Below are positions 54,418 through 64,000 of a DNA stretch of 64,000 nt, piece after piece. This DNA is from Epithemia pelagica (taxonomy: Eukaryota > Bacillariophyta > Bacillariophyceae > Surirellales > Surirellaceae), in contig OX337241.1 of assembly GCA_946965045.2 (NCBI GenBank), positions 2,289,744-2,353,743 of the forward strand. Direction: 5' to 3'. Below the pieces are notes generated by a model. It was not told where the DNA came from, searched no databases, and was given only the letters and a program-made list of their open reading frames with translations. Within the stretch, counting starts at the first letter, position 1. Every line of letters begins with the position of its first letter. The translations under genes and the position numbers were made by a program.

Positions 54418-57400
54418 ATGAGCACAGGATCTTCCCTCGTCTCCCTTGCGGATGTTCAACGCTTCCAAAAGCGCTTCGATCAAGCCTCGGCTTCAGATTC
54501 TTCCTCTGCTCTTTCCACCCTCAAGTTGAAAGACGACGACGATGACAAGTACTACGTCCGTCTCTTGCCATTCCGAGATGGCGTGGATGAAGAGCCCTCG
54601 AATCTCTTCCTGTGGGTCCTCCATTTTGTTGACAAGGTCAAGATCTCCGGTCATCCAGAGCCCTTTGCTGCCTGCTGCACCTACTTTCCCCGTGTTACCA
54701 CAAGTCTCGTAGCGGACAAGTTCCATGATGCATTCCAGGCTTTGCCTGATGGCGCCGACCTCGATGAGGCGTGTTTCAAACGGTTGATTGCTATGATCTT
54801 CGAACCCAAGTTGACGGTTTCCGAAGTCAATGCCTTTCGGGCACACCTTCTTAGCGGTCCTCGCAAGCCACCTGATATGAACGTGGATATCCATTATCAC
54901 ACCCTCCAGAAGATTTCCAACGGTCTCCGTTACTTGTCCAACGACAACGCTGTCCAAGCCCTCACTGACGATGAGTTGAAGCAAGCCTTCTATCTCGGCT
55001 CCCCTGTTGCTTGGCGCAACGAGTTCAAGACGGCCAATCCCTTGGTTGCAGATTTGGTGAATCATTTCAACATCACCGACCTTCTTCATGCGATGCGTGG
55101 CTATCAAAAGGTCTCCCAAGAAAAGATGGCTGCCAATGCACAGTCCCAGGCCAAGTCCCGCAATCCTCGCAATGATTCCACTTCTCGCGGTTCCACGAAG
55201 CGTTTTCGCTCCTCTAATGGTGGCCGTGGCGGTCTCCGCGGCGGCAATCGCCAGTCCAATGGTGGACGCCAAGCGTCCGGTGACCGTCCCGTCAATGACG
55301 GCGATGCCTGTCCTTACAAGGACGCGATTCCTTCGCACGCCAATCATACTTGGGCCAACTGCATCTACAACCCGCAGTCCTCCAATTTTAACCAAGAGCG
55401 TTTCAACGCCTTTCTTGCCCGTACCGGGTCTGGTCTTCGTACCCCTACTGGGTCTCATCCCAACAATGGTTCTCAGAACCAAGGCCGTAACGGCCAAGGC
55501 TCTCGTAGCCAGGGAACTCCCTCGTCTGGAGGATTGCGCCCTATTGGTTCCAGTTGGGGCGCTGTTCCCCGTCGTTCTGGATCTGGCTCAGACCAGCATG
55601 CCTCTGAAGGCACCAGCACAGGCGACAATCCACCGGTTGATCCGTCGTTGGCCGAGCCGTTGCCTTCTGTGCAAGACGCGGCTTATTGTGCTCGTCAACG
55701 CCCTCTCACTGATATCCGTGATTGGTCAAGTCTCCGCAATGCCGATCGAACGGTCCCCGGTATGTGTTCTTCTTCCTTTTTTACCTCATCCTCTCCGGAT
55801 ATTTCTCATCATCTTGATGTTCTTTTTGCTCAGCAATGTCACATCCAGACTGGCCCTCCACAGGCTATGCCGGCCGAGAATGCCATCCTCAGGCCCCAAT
55901 TCTCGAGGTCCGCGAACAATTGTACAAGATCTACGGGCGTAACATGGACATCGCCCACATCTACGACTTGTCCTCCCCTGGAGGCAACGACGAATACTGT
56001 CGCTTCCCCTTGTCTTAATCCTACGGATGCTGTCATCGCTGACATCGTTGATCCCAATAATGGTTTTTTATCTAACCTAGATCACTATGAAGATGTCTAC
56101 TCATCTAGTTCTGTCTCTGACGCTCCTAGTTTATCTAGTCCCCTTTCGGTCGCTCCCTCTGAGCCTCCGTCTGTTCCCCTCACCATTTTGATGGCTCGGT
56201 CCATTGGTGGAGTCGAGAACACCGTCCCGTTGCGTGCCCTGCTCGATTCAGGCGCCGACAAAACGATCCTGCACGCGCGCTGTCTTCAGCCCGGCATGCA
56301 TCCACGTGTAACCAATCGGTCTGTCAATACCACCAACACCCCGGCTGTTAACCATGGTGGCAAGATTGCCCAGATTTTTGTTGGTCGTGATACTTTGGTT
56401 ACTGACATTTATGGTATCAAGTCTACCAAGCAATTCGTCAATACCCTCCAGGATAACATTCGTACACGTGGTGTCATGGAGACTTTGATCAGTGATGGTG
56501 GTTCGTCACTTATTTCTCACAAGGTCAAGGATATTCTTCGCACCCTTCTGATTGGTGAATACCGTTCCGAGCCCTATCATCAACACCAGAACAAAGCTGA
56601 GAACCGCTACCAGACCGTTAAGCGTATGACCAACGCTATCATGAATGCCTCTGGCTGCCCTGCTTCTGCATGGTTACTTTGTTTAGAATATGTGTGTGAC
56701 CTCCTCAATCACACTTCCTCTCCCACCCACTCTGGCCGCACCCCTCTTGAGGCTCTTACCGGTACCCCACCCGACATTACCCATCTCCTTTTCTTTCCTT
56801 TCTGGGATGAGGTCTACTATCGTGTCGACCCTTCTGAACCTACCTCCGGTTCTTACCCTTCGTCTCCCGACGAGAAGCTTGGCCACTGGGTTGGTTTTGC
56901 CCACAATGTTGGTGATGCCTTTACTTGGAAGATCCTCACTGCCGACAACGTCATCATCTATCGTTCCGCTGTCCGTCGCGTTGCCTCCACTACCCCCAAC
57001 CTTCGTGTGGATATCTCTTCAGGGGAGGAGTCGCCGCATAAACCCACTGACAAGCAAGGTGACACTGTCTTTATTCGCAGCAGAAGTGAAGACCCATCCA
57101 CACCTATGCCAACAATTGACTATGACGATTTAGTTGGACGCACATTCCTTTGTGACACTGAAGAGAATGGGGAGCGCCACCGAGCACGAGTAATCAAACG
57201 AGTTGTCGACCTGGAACAAGATGCAACCAAACAAGAAGATCGACTCAAATACATCTTTCGCAAGTCTAACTCCAATGTTGATGAGATGATCTCCTACAAC
57301 CAGCTCATGGAATACATTGAAAGGGATAATCAAGCCCAAACGACAGGGGATAGTCTCTTCCGATTCAGAGACGTTATTGCACACCAAGGACCTTTGAACT

Positions 57401-59406
57401 CAAGCGACCCAGACTATAAAGGGAGTAAATATAATGTCCTTGTTGATTGGGAGACTGGGGAGACGACATACGAACCTCTATCTCTTATTGCAAATGATGA
57501 CCCCATCACAGTCGCCATCTATGCCAAGAAAAATGGTTTGCTGGATCTACCTGGATGGAAACATCTCAAGCGATACGTCAAGACAAGCAAAAGACTCATT
57601 CGAGCAGCTAAACAATCCAGGATCAAACAAGTTCGTCGCTCTATCAAGTACAAGTTTGGTTTCCAAGTACCTCGCACCTATGAAGAAGCAGTGGAACTAG
57701 ACAAGCAGTTTGGGAACACGAAATGGCAAGACGCAACAGAATTGGAACTCTCACAGATCCAATCGTATAACACTTTCAAGAACCATGGAAAAGCCAAGTT
57801 CATTAATGGGAAATTGGCCAATGCACCAGAAGGATATCATAAGATAAGAGTACATCTGGTCTTTGATGTCAAGCATGACGGAAGGCACAAGGCACGACTT
57901 GTCGCAGATGGACATCTTACCAAGGAACCCGTTGAGACCATCTATTCAGGGGTTGTCTCCATTTGCAACCTTCGCATTGCCATATTTCTTGGAACCATGA
58001 ACGACATGGAAATATGGGGAGCAGATATTGGGAACGCATACCTAGAAGCATTGACAGGAGAGAAGATTTTCATCATTGCAGGACCAGAGTTCAAGGAGTT
58101 AGAAGGACATATCTTGATCATCTACAAGGCATTATATGGTCTCAAATCCTCAGGTGCTCGCTGGCATGACAAACTGTTTGATGTTCTCATTGATATGGGA
58201 TTTTCTCCAAGCAAGGCTGACCCTGATATTTGGATGAAGAAGGCTCCTGGAGAAGACTGTTATGAATATATCGCTGTATATGTTGATGACTTAGCTATCG
58301 TTGCCATGGACCCTGAAGCTGTCTGCAAGATCTTTACAGAAAAATACAACTTCAAACTCAAAGGAGTCGGACCTATCGAGTATCATTTGGGGTGTCGTTA
58401 TACCAAAGATCCAGACGGTACACTTGTGTCTGACCCACGAAGGTACATCGAGAAGATGATGGATACCTATGAACGATTGTTCAATGAGAAACCCAAGAAA
58501 GCAAAGCCGCCAGTCATTGCTAACGATCATCCTGAACTCGATGACTCTGAGCTCTTAGATGAAGAAGGGACCCAGCATTTCCAGACTCTTATTGGACAAC
58601 TGCAATGGCTAATTACCATTGGCCGTTTTGATGTCTTTCCTGCTACCATGACTCTATCAAGGTTCAGAGCTGCTCCAAGGATTGGTCATTTGAAGCGAGC
58701 TAAGCGCATCTATGGATACCTCATGTCATTTCCTGATGGGTCTATCAGATTCCGCACTGGGGAGCCAGATTTATCAGCTTTACCTATCCAAGAATACGAT
58801 TGGAGTCGTACTGTATACATGGACGCCAAGGAACGTATCCCTGAGGACTGTCCAACCCCACTTGGGCGTTTTGTGACAACTATACATTATGTCGACGCAA
58901 ATCTCATGCATGATATTGTTACTGGGAAAGCAGTTACAGCCATCCTGCATTTTGTAAATGGTACACCCGTGGACTGGTACAGTAAGCGACAAGCCACAGT
59001 GGAAACAGCCACGTATGGATCTGAATTTGTTGCCGCAAGGACTGCAGTTGATCAGATCACGGAGCTACGCCTTACACTCCGATACTTGGGAGTCTTTCTG
59101 CGAGAGAAGAGTTACATGTTTGGAGATAACCGCTCTGTTGTTATCAATAGCACCACACCACACTCAATCATCTCCAAGAGGCACCATCTCCTATCCTATC
59201 ACCGAGTCCGTGAAGCTATCGCTGCAAAGTACGTCGCATTCTACTGGAAAGATGGAAAGACAAACCCAGCTGATATCCTCAGTAAACATTGGGAATTCGC
59301 CGCAGTTTGGCCCATGCTCAGATCTTTGTTATTCTGGAGAGGAAAAATCCAGGAAAGTGATGAGGGAATTGACAATCCTCATTCGACGAATTGTGGGGAG
59401 TGTTAG
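54418..59406 (+). CDS. Copia-type Gag-Pol polyprotein with damaged integrase
   Basis: One frame of 1662 residues. Gag-like N-terminal half (FPRVTTSLVADKFHDAFQAL, then an Arg/Gly-rich region); protease with LLDSGADKTILHARCL (near 56240-56290); part of the integrase core (VTDIYGIKST, LISDGGSS, NKAENRYQTVK); reverse transcriptase with YVDDLAIVA (near 58280); RNase H with YVDANLMHD, TYGSEFVAARTA and ADILSK; stop inside the putative 3' LTR. About 40 residues after the protease motif the chain enters the middle of the integrase. The HHCC zinc site and the normal TDT first catalytic Asp are missing; TTNT stands near the expected place. So integrase should be inactive although the frame is intact. 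The layout (PR-IN-RT-RH) defines Copia; similar elements (CoDi) are abundant in diatoms. Confidence 0.9.
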   Translation: MSTGSSLVSLADVQRFQKRFDQASASDSSSALSTLKLKDDDDDKYYVRLLPFRDGVDEEPSNLFLWVLHFVDKVKISGHPEPFAACCTYFPRVTTSLVADKFHDAFQALPDGADLDEACFKRLIAMIFEPKLTVSEVNAFRAHLLSGPRKPPDMNVDIHYHTLQKISNGLRYLSNDNAVQALTDDELKQAFYLGSPVAWRNEFKTANPLVADLVNHFNITDLLHAMRGYQKVSQEKMAANAQSQAKSRNPRNDSTSRGSTKRFRSSNGGRGGLRGGNRQSNGGRQASGDRPVNDGDACPYKDAIPSHANHTWANCIYNPQSSNFNQERFNAFLARTGSGLRTPTGSHPNNGSQNQGRNGQGSRSQGTPSSGGLRPIGSSWGAVPRRSGSGSDQHASEGTSTGDNPPVDPSLAEPLPSVQDAAYCARQRPLTDIRDWSSLRNADRTVPGMCSSSFFTSSSPDISHHLDVLFAQQCHIQTGPPQAMPAENAILRPQFSRSANNCTRSTGVTWTSPTSTTCPPLEATTNTVASPCLNPTDAVIADIVDPNNGFLSNLDHYEDVYSSSSVSDAPSLSSPLSVAPSEPPSVPLTILMARSIGGVENTVPLRALLDSGADKTILHARCLQPGMHPRVTNRSVNTTNTPAVNHGGKIAQIFVGRDTLVTDIYGIKSTKQFVNTLQDNIRTRGVMETLISDGGSSLISHKVKDILRTLLIGEYRSEPYHQHQNKAENRYQTVKRMTNAIMNASGCPASAWLLCLEYVCDLLNHTSSPTHSGRTPLEALTGTPPDITHLLFFPFWDEVYYRVDPSEPTSGSYPSSPDEKLGHWVGFAHNVGDAFTWKILTADNVIIYRSAVRRVASTTPNLRVDISSGEESPHKPTDKQGDTVFIRSRSEDPSTPMPTIDYDDLVGRTFLCDTEENGERHRARVIKRVVDLEQDATKQEDRLKYIFRKSNSNVDEMISYNQLMEYIERDNQAQTTGDSLFRFRDVIAHQGPLNSSDPDYKGSKYNVLVDWETGETTYEPLSLIANDDPITVAIYAKKNGLLDLPGWKHLKRYVKTSKRLIRAAKQSRIKQVRRSIKYKFGFQVPRTYEEAVELDKQFGNTKWQDATELELSQIQSYNTFKNHGKAKFINGKLANAPEGYHKIRVHLVFDVKHDGRHKARLVADGHLTKEPVETIYSGVVSICNLRIAIFLGTMNDMEIWGADIGNAYLEALTGEKIFIIAGPEFKELEGHILIIYKALYGLKSSGARWHDKLFDVLIDMGFSPSKADPDIWMKKAPGEDCYEYIAVYVDDLAIVAMDPEAVCKIFTEKYNFKLKGVGPIEYHLGCRYTKDPDGTLVSDPRRYIEKMMDTYERLFNEKPKKAKPPVIANDHPELDDSELLDEEGTQHFQTLIGQLQWLITIGRFDVFPATMTLSRFRAAPRIGHLKRAKRIYGYLMSFPDGSIRFRTGEPDLSALPIQEYDWSRTVYMDAKERIPEDCPTPLGRFVTTIHYVDANLMHDIVTGKAVTAILHFVNGTPVDWYSKRQATVETATYGSEFVAARTAVDQITELRLTLRYLGVFLREKSYMFGDNRSVVINSTTPHSIISKRHHLLSYHRVREAIAAKYVAFYWKDGKTNPADILSKHWEFAAVWPMLRSLLFWRGKIQESDEGIDNPHSTNCGEC

Positions 59407-60118
59407 GATTCTCACCGAAAACTAGGTGGCGAAACCTACAACTCATCGAATGATGCTAGTATTTTATGGCATCCGATGACATTTTCCTAAAAGTGAGAAA
59501 AGAATGTCGGCATGCTCGCGAAACTATAAATTTGGCCACGGCATGCTCGCAGTGCACGCGTTATCGGCGACCGCTCGGATATTAACTATGGCCCAACACG
59601 TGCGCGCCCAAAACTATCAAGTGCGCGCCTCTACTATCCGAGTACGCGCATCCACGATTCGACCTAACGGTCTATGTAATCAAAGCACGAATCACGATCA
59701 CGCGAGACCATATCTCTGTTCCCACAAATCCAAGAATGCAAACAGCAACGCGCCCAGGACAAGACTTATACCACGACAAAGCAAGAGCTGTTGCATCCCA
59801 TACATGTTATCCATCACCCTATACATTCAATATACACCAATGCCGGTCCACTCCAACCAGTGAGGACCTATCACACCAGATCCATGGCCGTATGCAAGAG
59901 CCAGGACTTCGGCACCGTCAACCACCTTAGTTAGTAATCGTCTCACAATCATTAATATCACCATTTTAACACTCATCTTAAGACTAACCTCTTATCAGTG
60001 GACCGACTGCCCCCACCCACGGCGGACTTCGACTTGCAACTCTTCTCTGACCCGTGGAGGATTGTTGTATCGGTTGGTGATTCGATTGTCGGCTCAGCGA
60101 GCCTTTTACCTATCCTAA
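59401..60118. other. Putative 3' LTR of the + strand Copia element and inter-element DNA
   Basis: A purine-rich tract (TTGTGGGGAG) ends at 59400, and TGTTAGGATTCTCACCG starts at 59401, the usual polypurine tract/LTR junction. I could not find a matching copy upstream of 54418, so the LTR cannot be confirmed and its end is unknown. The last part (60000-60118) would contain the 3' flank of the opposing Copia element. No other gene is seen. Confidence 0.4.
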
Positions 60119-63100
60119 CTATCTGTCTAACCCCTGTTGAATCGAGAGAAGTTTATCACGACCCAACCACTTGACTGCTTCGCCATGTTCCTTGCGCGGG
60201 TCCGAGCAAAAGCGTGCGCATTGGTGAGTCGCGTAGGCTATGTCGCTTCGTGATCCCGCTTCCAAGTAATTTAGCATTCCCACCACCGAGCGATAGTTGA
60301 AGTGGTTGTCGAATGGTGCCGAGTCGGTGTGGCGCTTTAGGAGCTTTGATGACGCCGCTGGAACATCCTTTGGTTTCACCGTTTTTCCATCCAATCGCAG
60401 TGCGGATAGCACCTTGTCAATTAGGTGCGGTTGTGTGAATTCGATGGTCCCATCCTTTTGCTTTTCGATGTTGACTCCCAAGAAATCTTTGATTGTTCCT
60501 TCGACCGTGATGTTTAGCCCGGCGTCTTGGATTTCCTTGATCACTTGGTTGATCTCCTCTTGGTCTGGTCCAGTGATTATGGAATCATCCGTATAAAGCA
60601 CGTAGACGGTGTTCCCTTTGTAGAAGACACACTCATCGATGCGCGACTTGGTGAATCCCACATCTTCGACCAATCGTTTAGATAGGTATTGATACCATAC
60701 TCGTCCTGCTTGCTTCTGGCCATATAGGTTGGCGTGGAGTTTGAACGCGTAGTCGCGCTTATCCTTCCCATCCGCGAGCTCGTATCCTCGCGGGATTTCC
60801 ATGTAGACTTCGCGTTCGACTGGCGCTTGAGGGTACGCCAGGACGTAGTCTATTTGCGTTGTATGCCAGTTGTTGGCGGCTACCAGCGCCAAGACGAGTC
60901 GGATGGATGCCCATGATGCGACTGGCGCATACGTTTGGTCGTAGTGTTTCCCTTTTTCCATTCGGGATCCATCGAAGTTGAGACGTGCTTTGTGTTTCTT
61001 AATCTCCCTCGTTTTGATGTCTCTCTTCCTTCGCATCTGCCATACTCCTGGGAATATCTTTTCTCCCTTTGGTATTTTGCTGCGGTGGATGAGTGAGAAA
61101 TTGCCGTCAGTGAATTGTCGGTCCATTTCCTGTTGCATCCCATCCATGAAGCGTTCCGCATCGGGTTCCTTCATTGCTTCATGATGGTACATGGTGTCGG
61201 GATCCGATGCCGCTGCTTTGAATGCATGGAATGGGTCGCCAAGCAGATCGGAGTCGTCCGTTGGGAACATCGTCTCCAGACAGAACAATTCACCGTCTAC
61301 TGTATGATTGTTGCTCTTGGTGTTGGTCGTTGTTTCAGCCATCATGATTTCTATGAGCCTCTGTACGGGCTTGACGATCCTGCCGAACCTTGATCGTTGT
61401 GGTGGAGTTGACTCAGTGGGAGTACTACCGCCATGCTCCCTCTGGCCCTCATTTCCACTTGTTTCTCGTTGTTGTTGTCGGCTAGCCGAGCCCTCACCCT
61501 GTGCGTACGGCGTCCCGGTTTCCTCGCTGGGTTCTTGGCCGTCCTCTGTTGGGACCGTTGGCGGGTCATCATTTGTTTGCGCATTGGTGCGATCCTCCCT
61601 TTGGGGATCATTGGCTGGATCGTTACTTGGTTTGTGGATCCTTATTCTCTTGTTCCTTTGCTTTGGTGGACCCTTTGTCTCTCCCTCTGGCTCTGGCGTA
61701 CGGTGGACGCTCGCTTTACTTGGTGCACTGGTAAAGTGCGTCTTGTACTGCCAGTGGGACTCCAGATTCTCCTGTCTGGTGGAATCGAATGCCTTGTCAA
61801 ATTTCACGTGGAACTGCGGGCTGACATGCCCCGTGAATCTGCTGAGGACCAAGGCGACGTTCCGGTTGTGAATCGGTGATTGGCCAAGATAAATCCCGAC
61901 CTTTGCCCTATGCTTCCATTTGTGGAAGGGCTTATTCCCTTGTAATGCCTCGTCCAGGACGTACACTGGGCAGCCGAATGGCTTCCAGTGCTTCCTGTTG
62001 ATGTTCACTGGTGTTTTGCTAAACAACTGCAGTGGAGACATTTTGTTGGGTTGTTGCATATTTGGTGCTGCATTGATACAGTCATTGGCGTGACGTATTG
62101 CGTATGGCCATAAATTAGCAGTGATAGCGTTTGGCCATCTCCTGTTGGCGTGTATTAGCATGGTTCTCGCCATGTCCTGTAGTTCTCTGATTCGTCGTTC
62201 TGCCTTGCCGTTGGTGTGATGTGCGCCAACTCCTGCAAAGGTCAGTGGTTGGTTTTGGTTGTTGCAGGCTTCTACCCATGCTTTGGCCTTAAAGATACCA
62301 TTGTCCGCATGGTATGCCGCTATCGTTACTCCTCTAGCCATCGCGTACCTCTCGAATGCTCTCTTTCCTTCGAGTGTTTCCTTCGCGTTGGATGATTTTT
62401 GGAGGTAGACGAATCCCAGTCCCGTCGCTTGGTCGACATAAACTGTCGCATACTTGTACTGTTCTCTAGTTATGAATCCGGTCATCTGTGCTACCAGACC
62501 GGGTGTCGGTGATTCCATTTGGTCAACTGACACCACTGCTCCTGGTCTGTTGTTTGGTCGCTCCGCTTCGCGGTCGCGTACATTGCGTGAGCGCCATGGG
62601 CGTTTGGTCGCTCTAGCGTACTGACATGCAGAGCACACTGGCACCTTGCATTTTGCCAGCTTTGAGGGAAGGACACCATCCCTCGCCATTCTCTGGAGTT
62701 TGGTAAAAGGTAAGTGGCCAAAATCGTAATGGCATTGAAGCAATTCCGCTGTTGGTGTTGGCAACCTTTCCTCTTCATCTATGATGATATTGGGAGCCGG
62801 TTCCTCCAACTCGGTTGTTTGTTTTCCGTTCAGATCGAACTCACGGGGTTTGTCGTTTTGCTCGTTTTCTTCTGGCCATTCGTTTGGCTCATCCGAGCGT
62901 TCCTCTCCCATATCATCGTTGATTGATGCCTCGTCGTCCGATATGACCGCTGTCGCATCGACTTGAAGCTCGTCTATGATGATTGGGTCTCGATCGTCTT
63001 CCTGGTTCCCAGTGTTCGTCTCTTGGCAGTATCGATGGTACGATTCGTAACCATTTGAGAGCGCGAACGTGGCGACGTTGGTTTGGCTGCGGTTCAATGG

Positions 63101-63838
63101 GACTGTGCGTTTGCACTCCCTCTTGTTCCAGAACATGGTGACATGTTGGGCAGTTGTTGTTGAACCTGCTCCTCCACGTTTGTCCTCACCTTGCCTTGAT
63201 TGCGCCCAGTGTTGTGGACTCAGCAGTCTCACGTTGCCATCGGGAACGTAGTATGCTTTTGGTATGACCATTCTGTGTGGGACTCCTTGGTCGTCATCCC
63301 AGTCCCACTGCAAGGTTCCTTGCCATACGTTGTACGTCTTTGAGCCCCCAAATCCTTTGATGGCTCTCTTACATTCCAACAATTCACCCGGGAAATCGGA
63401 TCGTTTGTGGCTGATGCATCCCGAACATCGATTATCGATCCCGACCAGCCGTGAGTCAGTGTCGAAGGTTCCAACTTGTCGTGCTCCATTGGACATTCCT
63501 GCTGACATGGCGATGACGGCTGCCATGATTCGAAAGCTCGTCCTGTATCTTCGTCTTGTGTTGAAATGGTGTTGGATTCTGTGCGTCCTGCCACTCCGAT
63601 TTGATTTGATTCGGGCGTGTAATCTGCCTGCTATTTGTTCTATTCCTTTGTTGGTGACGTGGAGTGCACGTGACAACCAATCTTTCGGGTCCTGTTCCTC
63701 CTCGGGATCGTCGTCCACTATGAATGTGACGAGTTCCGTCATTATCAGGATTCCCTTGATTACTTGGTGCGCTATCCCAACAATCAACCATTCTATGGCG
63801 TGCCTAAGGGAGAAAGTGGTGAACATATATACCATCAT
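60119..63838 (-). CDS. Copia-type Pol polyprotein lacking RNase H
   Basis: 1239 residues from the ATG at 63838. Order: hydrophobic leader; protease-like region with GIDNRCSGCISHKRSDFP in place of the usual DSG; integrase with the HHCC site (CHYDFGHLPFTK, CKVPVCSACQYARATKRPWR), Asp residues in VSVDQMES and AYHADNGIF, and Glu in NGKAERRIRELQDM, all present; reverse transcriptase with LNFDGSRMEKGKHYDQTYAP and YVLYTDDSIITG; then GMLNYLEAGSRSDIAYATHQ. At VKWLGR the chain jumps to a 12-residue end and stops; the whole RNase H domain that normally follows is absent. The deletion keeps the frame. Gag lies just upstream in the same frame, separated by a TGA. Confidence 0.9.
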   Translation of the reverse strand: MMVYMFTTFSLRHAIEWLIVGIAHQVIKGILIMTELVTFIVDDDPEEEQDPKDWLSRALHVTNKGIEQIAGRLHARIKSNRSGRTHRIQHHFNTRRRYRTSFRIMAAVIAMSAGMSNGARQVGTFDTDSRLVGIDNRCSGCISHKRSDFPGELLECKRAIKGFGGSKTYNVWQGTLQWDWDDDQGVPHRMVIPKAYYVPDGNVRLLSPQHWAQSRQGEDKRGGAGSTTTAQHVTMFWNKRECKRTVPLNRSQTNVATFALSNGYESYHRYCQETNTGNQEDDRDPIIIDELQVDATAVISDDEASINDDMGEERSDEPNEWPEENEQNDKPREFDLNGKQTTELEEPAPNIIIDEEERLPTPTAELLQCHYDFGHLPFTKLQRMARDGVLPSKLAKCKVPVCSACQYARATKRPWRSRNVRDREAERPNNRPGAVVSVDQMESPTPGLVAQMTGFITREQYKYATVYVDQATGLGFVYLQKSSNAKETLEGKRAFERYAMARGVTIAAYHADNGIFKAKAWVEACNNQNQPLTFAGVGAHHTNGKAERRIRELQDMARTMLIHANRRWPNAITANLWPYAIRHANDCINAAPNMQQPNKMSPLQLFSKTPVNINRKHWKPFGCPVYVLDEALQGNKPFHKWKHRAKVGIYLGQSPIHNRNVALVLSRFTGHVSPQFHVKFDKAFDSTRQENLESHWQYKTHFTSAPSKASVHRTPEPEGETKGPPKQRNKRIRIHKPSNDPANDPQREDRTNAQTNDDPPTVPTEDGQEPSEETGTPYAQGEGSASRQQQRETSGNEGQREHGGSTPTESTPPQRSRFGRIVKPVQRLIEIMMAETTTNTKSNNHTVDGELFCLETMFPTDDSDLLGDPFHAFKAAASDPDTMYHHEAMKEPDAERFMDGMQQEMDRQFTDGNFSLIHRSKIPKGEKIFPGVWQMRRKRDIKTREIKKHKARLNFDGSRMEKGKHYDQTYAPVASWASIRLVLALVAANNWHTTQIDYVLAYPQAPVEREVYMEIPRGYELADGKDKRDYAFKLHANLYGQKQAGRVWYQYLSKRLVEDVGFTKSRIDECVFYKGNTVYVLYTDDSIITGPDQEEINQVIKEIQDAGLNITVEGTIKDFLGVNIEKQKDGTIEFTQPHLIDKVLSALRLDGKTVKPKDVPAASSKLLKRHTDSAPFDNHFNYRSVVGMLNYLEAGSRSDIAYATHQCARFCSDPRKEHGEAVKWLGRDKLLSIQQGLDR

Positions 63839-63874
63839 GGTTAGTATGTTTATCTTCCACTTTCTCCAGGTTCG

Positions 63875-64000
63875 TCAGGTGCTGTATTCGGAGTCCTCCG
63901 CGTCCGAATGGTTCTTGTCCTCGTCATCGGACATAATGGTCTCGTTGGCTACCGCTAGCTTGATGGCATCTTGCTTGCGTTTCTTTCCAGAGAAGGTGGT
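63875..64000 (-). CDS. C-terminal end of Gag of the - strand Copia element
   Basis: The frame enters from the window edge and ends at the TGA at 63877-63875. The 41 visible residues are basic then acidic (FSGKKRKQDAIKLAVANETI, ending DSEYST), fitting the end of a Gag protein. The TGA is in the same frame as the Pol reading frame whose ATG lies 36 nt further on, with no other stop between. Short and partial, so identity rests on position. Confidence 0.55.
   Translation of the reverse strand, partial: TTFSGKKRKQDAIKLAVANETIMSDDEDKNHSDAEDSEYST

Noticed and set aside
54493-55497. Long frame opposite the Gag region
   Set aside because: Shadow of the GC-rich Gag coding sequence; repetitive Val/Gly composition and no domain.

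Overview
The window looks like nuclear DNA of a diatom, probably a pennate one. Genes are spread over both strands and are cut by short GT-AG introns of about 70-145 nt. The host genes are ordinary eukaryotic housekeeping genes. One of them, a glycyl-tRNA synthetase, carries a signal peptide plus an ASSF motif, the signature of import into a secondary plastid. The mobile DNA includes Copia elements of the kind common in diatoms. The species cannot be fixed from sequence alone.

Layout. (a) 1-5.5 kb: two convergent genes, an unrecognised protein cut by the window edge and a large DDE-like transposase whose C-terminus lies in a second exon; probably one DNA transposon. (b) 7.1-10.9 kb: a small retropepsin-like protein, a secreted FKBP, and the mRNA-export helicase UAP56/Sub2. 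(c) 11.2-23.5 kb: a fucosyltransferase-like pseudogene split in two. Its N-terminal half ends at 12197 and its C-terminal half starts at 22934. The intervening 10.7 kb hold a cysteine-rich, probably GPI-anchored protein, a 121-bp perfect copy of part of that gene, a 7-kb hAT transposon, and the 5' part of a Lin0512-like gene fused to the C-terminal half. (d) 23.5-29 kb: gene-poor decayed DNA. (e) 29-46.5 kb: host genes, namely a BTB/coiled-coil protein with a decaying repeat tail, glycyl-tRNA synthetase, a 1750-residue protein with three p27-type zinc ribbons, mitochondrial ribosomal protein mL41, cytosolic RPS14 and a POT1-like telomere protein. (f) 46.5-54.2 kb: small hypothetical genes, a frameshifted pseudogene and an ankyrin membrane protein. 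(g) 54.4-64 kb: two Copia retrotransposons with 3' ends facing each other, each with a different in-frame internal loss.

The most interesting item is the hAT element. Inside its inverted repeats it carries, convergent with the transposase, a gene whose C-terminal domain is an HhH-GPD (endonuclease III-like) DNA glycosylase with both catalytic residues present. A transposon-borne base-excision enzyme could serve repair of excision sites or removal of modified cytosine from the element (anti-silencing). The domain call rests on visible motifs; the function is inference.
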